Source: Uloborus plumipes (lineage: Eukaryota > Arthropoda > Arachnida > Araneae > Uloboridae). Taken from it: a DNA stretch of 64,000 bases. Made by a program: the position numbers and the translations under genes. The notes beneath the pieces are model-generated. The model made no database searches. It saw only the letters and a list, made by a program, of their open reading frames with translations, and had not been told where the DNA came from. Location of the stretch: NCBI GenBank assembly GCA_038373865.1, contig JAXGGA010001128.1, positions 104,128 through 168,127 on the forward strand, read 5' to 3'. Below are positions 59,819-64,000 of this stretch, one piece after another; the stretch's first letter is position 1, and the number at the start of each line of letters is the position of its first letter.

Positions 59819-60749
59819 AAAGAAAGTTCCAAAAAGAGAATATTTCTTATTACAATCTTGGGTTTTGTTTGAGTGAAACAAACTTTTATACAATTGTCTG
59901 ACTAACGTTAAATAAATGTGAGGACTAATTTATAAAAATTGTTTATAAAATAAATATAGCAGTTGAAAGCTTCTTTGTTGGATTAATCTCCTTATTTATA
60001 AACTAAATTTCAATAAAAAATAAGTCTGTAGACATACCAGTTAATGTTATAAGTAAAAAAACAGATGAACTTTCAGAAACTCTAATACGAGAAAACATGT
60101 GCACAAAATGGGTGTTGTCAAAACTTACAAGAAATGAGTTTCTAGCCTTTTTAGCGTAATTTTATAAAAATTTATTCTTTTTTACATCATATGAAGTAAA
60201 AAAACCATTGGTACATAGAAATTTTTATTTTGGTGCGATGTATCCACAATTTTGTGGAATTACCCTTAACTTACTATCTATCTTATCGCACAGCCTACCT
60301 CGAATTCTTGCATGCATCAGGTCTCTTCGGATTTTATGAGGATTTTTTTTTTTTCTGGATTCGTTTACTTTATTAGACATGTTGGTTTATGCTGATGGTT
60401 TTTGTTTTAATTTATTACCCTTCCTTACATGGGATGTAAGAAAATAAAATAGTATCGGATTAAGCTAAAGGCTGCCAATAGCAGGCTTGCTCTACCATTT
60501 TACATTTTGCTGTTGCTTCAGTTTAGAGCTTCTAGGAATGGAATGCACAATCAAATTTTGTTGTTCAATTTTCTAATCCAAAATGGATTTCAAAAGTGAA
60601 ATTTTTTGTTCTAATCCTCTTAGTAAAAGTACATACGATAGGTGTTGAAAAAAATCTAAGAAAAGTACAGCCTTAGATGGTACAAAAATGTCCAAATATA
60701 AAGTTGGAACATAAAATAAAGTGAAATCTGGACAGATAGAGACACAAGT
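59819..60749 (+). other. No recognisable feature
   Basis: AT-rich stretch between the LINE end and the next transposon gene. No ends or coding recognised. Confidence 0.5.
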
Positions 60750-61580
60750 TTGACGAGTTTGAATGAAACATTACATTTCATTGGCGAATCTCCAGTACAG
60801 AAAAAAAAATTAGGTGTTGGACAATACAAGCAGAAGAAGTTCACAAAAATTGGTAATGTTTTAGAAAATTATTATGATGTTCCAGAATATATTCCTCCAA
60901 TAAAGATTGATGAATCGATTATGAATTCACAGTTAAAGGATAAGTTCCAAAAAACAGAATCAAGCAGTCAAAAACTCCAAATATTAACAGTATTACCTAA
61001 AACTTGGAGCATTCGTAAAATTCAAGAATTCAGTGCAACATATTACACAGAGCGGAAGTCTAAACTACTTGCGGAAGAAAAAGGTATCTTGGCAACGCCA
61101 AATCCTCGGCCTGTTAAGATGCTTAGTGACAGTACAATTGAAAACGTTGTTGTATTCTACAATAGTAATGAAACTAGTCGTTGCCTACCTGGGGGAAAAG
61201 ATTTTGTTGCTATTATTGAATCAGGGTCTCAAGTTCAGAAGCAAAAACGTCTAGTTCTTAGGAATCTTAAAGAAATCTATAGAAGTTTCAAAGATGAGAA
61301 TTCTAATGTTTAAGTAGGATTTGACAAGTTCTGTGACTTACGTCCAAAATATTTTGTGCTGGCTGGTGCAATCGGGACTCACTGTGTCTGTCTGTTGTAT
61401 TCATGAGAATGTCAAACTTATGCCGATGGGAAGCAAATTACACGATTTGACTCTTAACGATAATTTGCCAATTAAAACATATAAAGAATGCCTAGCAAGA
61501 ATCATTTGCAACCCCCCTCTTCCGGAATGCTTCTTCTTCAGGTGCAATTATTGTCCTGGGGTAGAAACATTTTAGTGGAG
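60750..61580 (+). pseudogene. Unnamed transposon-associated protein, frameshifted
   Basis: The first 187 codons (60750-61313) read NETLHFIGESPVQKKKL, then ILTVLPKTWSIRKIQEFSAT, ENVVVFYNSNETSRCLPGGK and KQKRLVLRNLKEIYRSFK, then a stop. After it, in pieces of two frames: KFCDLRPKYFVLAGAIGTH, SVCVCCIHENVKLMPMGSKL and PPLPECFFFRCNYCPGVETF. I recall this arrangement (LRPK.CVLAG..GTHSVCVC..H.N.KLM) from transposon-borne proteins repeated in arthropod genomes, but I cannot name the superfamily. Cys/His spacing suggests zinc binding. At least one stop and one frameshift; inactive. Confidence 0.6.
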
Positions 61581-61895
61581 AAAAAATAGGCAAACATATT
61601 CAAAACTATATGTGGCTAAAATCTATAAAAAAATTGAAACCACAAAATGTATTTTCTGTATAATCTAGAAACCTAAAAAACTAGAAAAAAATAAACGTAC
61701 TTCTTGAAAAATTGTTTTTTTTCGATTTGAGAAAAATATAGAAAAAAAAAAAAAAATTGTGAATTTTTTAAAAGTTTTTAAAAAGCTTTTTAACCAATTT
61801 TTAAAATAATTTTTTAAGATTATTTTTTTTTTTTTTTCTGGTTTTTAGATAGAAGGTCAATCTTTTTAGAAAATGTATTTTCATTCAGATGTTTT

Positions 61896-61932
<37 letters not shown>

Positions 61933-62790
61933 AGTGCGCGAAAGGGCATATTGGTTTTTTCGAAAATTTTGCTTAGTCGCGAGAAAGTTTTTTCAGCTCA
62001 TATAATTTTTGGAAAATATTTTAAAGCACTTGGGAGTTTTTAATTTTTTTCTATTTTTATATATTTTAAAAGATATGTACATTAGATTTAAAAACAAAAG
62101 AAAAAAAAATTTTTTTTTTTTGATGTAATATTAATGTTAGAGCACTTTGAATCAGATCATATTTTTTTTTGGCTGTATCCACAAGCTCAAAGGTTCATGT
62201 GCCCCCTTACGACCTATTGGGCGTAGAGAAAAAAAAACTGAACATAAACGTAGCATAAAAAATGGTAAAGCATTTTTGATTTTGCTTACTTTTTGTGGGA
62301 CATTTTTAATTTGTTTGAATGCTAAACGTTTTTGCGATTGAGTCTTACAAAAGCACATATTTACAAAGTGTGTCCAATTGAAAAAAAAAAAAAAAATACT
62401 GCAGGTATGTTGAAAAAGCTAAGTTGAGACCAAAATATTGAGGGACTGGACGGATTGTTTCGAAAAATGTGGACTGAGGACTAAAATTTTTTAAACAACC
62501 GAGTTCAGAGGCAGAAAAACAGACACAGCTTCCAAAAAAACAGGCTCAATGGATTGGGGCATTGGTCATTTTCCAGCATTTTTTATCATGTTAAAATATA
62601 TTTATGTTTTTCGCAGTTTCCACCTATATCTTTTTAAAACCACATTCAGGAAATCAAAATGCATTGAGTTTATCTGCTGAAGAAAAATTATATTTGTTAT
62701 TGAAAACTGTTTGCTAAAAATAAACGAAAGATTTTTGAAAATGTATTTCCCACTCTTCATTTCGGCAAAACTGTTTTTTTGTTTTTTATG
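61581..62790. other. Low-complexity AT-rich stretch
   Basis: Poly-T and poly-A blocks (31 T at about 61900) and repeated TTTTTAAAA. No recognisable gene. May include the 3' end of the element carrying 60750-61580. Confidence 0.45.
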
Positions 62791-63159
62791 TGGAAAAAAA
62801 CTAAGTGGGTCCTTCGCGCGCGCTTTTTTGGACTCATAAACGATGTGGGTGTCCTCGTCTCAGTTATTTGAGGAGTAAAAGTTTTCGATGCTTTTTATCA
62901 TTGAGGGGATCACTGATTTTTGGCGGGTGTCAAGGAAAAAAACCCAAGGACAGAGGGGCGCTGAAGTCCAACAAGGAAACTAAAAAGGACTGAAACAATG
63001 AAACATTTCTTGATAAAGAAAAACGGTTTAAGTTTGAATGTAGAAAAACAAGGGACCGATAGGTTCCTTTTTCATAAAATCTTTGTGGTGAAAAGTATGT
63101 GTAGCGAGTACGGCCCTTCTCCATACCGTTTACTCGCTTTTGGTTTCGTTAGTGTTTAA

Positions 63160-63490
63160 GATGAAACTCATTGAATTTTCCACACTATTTTCTTTTAAAA
63201 TCACTTCACCTTTTATTGGTCTGTAACACAAACATTCAAACTATGTTACACAATCATTATAAAAAAACAAACCTCATAAACTTTTGCTATGAAACCCAAC
63301 ACACACAGAGGCAAGCGTTTCAACCTCGCTCCTCTCTCTCTCTGACCTCGGGGATCCGTCCTCTCGAAAAAAACAATCCCCTCTCCTCCTTCGGACGGGA
63401 GCAACCAGGCCTAAAACTAAACCCGTGCGACCAGGAGCGAGAGGTCGATCAGAAATTTCTACGTTTGGGGGTGCCGAAACACTTACAGTA
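63160..63490 (-). mobile_element. LTR-like block, tentative
   Basis: GC-richer segment. Read on the minus strand it begins TGTAAGTGTTTCGGCACCCC, has a GAGAGAGAGAGGAGCGAGG purine stretch and then CAGACCAATAAAAGGTGAAG, a polyadenylation signal in LTR-like position. No partner LTR or duplication found. Confidence 0.3.
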
Positions 63491-63828
63491 TGCATCTTGG
63501 TCGCTGCGAAAAAAACAGTCCTATAGTAAGTGATTTTTTATTAATGTTTGATTAGTTTTAATTGTGAAAAACATATTAGTTCATTATGTCCCACGATTTT
63601 GTACCTAAAATTTTATAGGTAGTTTTCATAAACTAATTTCTGTTTCCAATCATTTTTACAGAAAATTACACTACAAAAGTGCAAAATATACAGTCCCCCT
63701 GCCTAGTTTTTACCCCCTATCATGATTTATTAGAAAAAAAACACAAAAACTTCTACAGGCCCCTCTTTCGAAACCAAAGTAAAGAGATTTCATTTTTCTG
63801 AGCAATAGTATTATAAATTATACGAAAC

Positions 63829-63860
<32 letters not shown>

Positions 63861-64000
63861 ATGAGTAGACAGATTTCTGTGTGGGAAAAAATTTACGAGT
63901 TTTACAGAGAAATTGTCCATTAGATTACTGTTTGTTAAAAGTGGAAATCTTTTAATTTTCAGGAAAAAAGAAAATATTGTATTCCTAACGGGGATAAAAA

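Noticed and set aside
62805..63533. Open frames at the right edge
   Set aside because: Short, on both strands, in an LTR-like GC-richer segment; no domain recognised.

Overview
The window is eukaryotic genomic DNA: very AT-rich, with short conserved coding exons separated by introns of about 0.1 to 6.7 kb and packed with transposable elements. The repeat content (CR1-like LINE 3' fragments, a BEL/Pao element primed by tRNA-Gly, MULE with SWIM finger, hAT, Harbinger, piggyBac/TTAA, pogo-like and Helitron-like elements, tRNA-derived SINEs) fits an arthropod, and I would guess a chelicerate such as a spider. That placement is inference, not proof.

There is one real host gene, on the minus strand: the CDC42-binding kinase MRCK (CDC42BP; gek in Drosophila). 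I traced 23 consecutive coding exons from 48887 down to 27. All have GT/AG boundaries, and together they give one uninterrupted 865-residue frame. In order they encode the end of the kinase domain (activation loop to subdomain XI), the AGC C-terminal tail with its hydrophobic motif, about 500 residues of coiled coil, a Ser-rich linker, a complete C1 zinc finger, and the start of the segment leading into the PH domain. The first part of the kinase lies beyond the right edge, and the PH, CNH and CRIB parts lie beyond the left edge.

Layout. 1-12.6 kb: the 3'-most exons, interleaved with a 2.95-kb fold-back DNA transposon (8066-11016, 8-bp target duplication), a TTAA element and pogo-like MITEs. 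12.6-25 kb: the coiled-coil exons with CR1 fragments, a Helitron-like unit, a hAT MITE and a piggyBac remnant. 25-31.7 kb: an intron dominated by a 4.3-kb non-coding element built of ~520-bp tandem units (26329-30662). 31.9-37.7 kb: an intron holding a 3.4-kb hAT element, a hAT MITE and a SINE, all inserted into CR1 copies. 37.7-48.9 kb: the kinase-tail and kinase exons with minisatellites, palindromic arrays and Helitron-like hairpins. 48.9-64 kb: no host exon found, probably part of one long intron; it carries a decayed MULE, a heavily rearranged BEL/Pao element with two LTRs, a broken LINE with endonuclease and reverse transcriptase, and a gene fragment of an unnamed transposon family.

I found no rRNA or tRNA genes, CRISPR arrays or operons. 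The most unusual content is structural: transposons nested inside one another with intact target duplications, so insertion order can be read directly; a large inverted-repeat element with an internal empty-site control; a satellite-bearing element whose ends match a 108-bp element elsewhere in the window; and a BEL element rearranged in a way that suggests template switching next to its primer-binding site.
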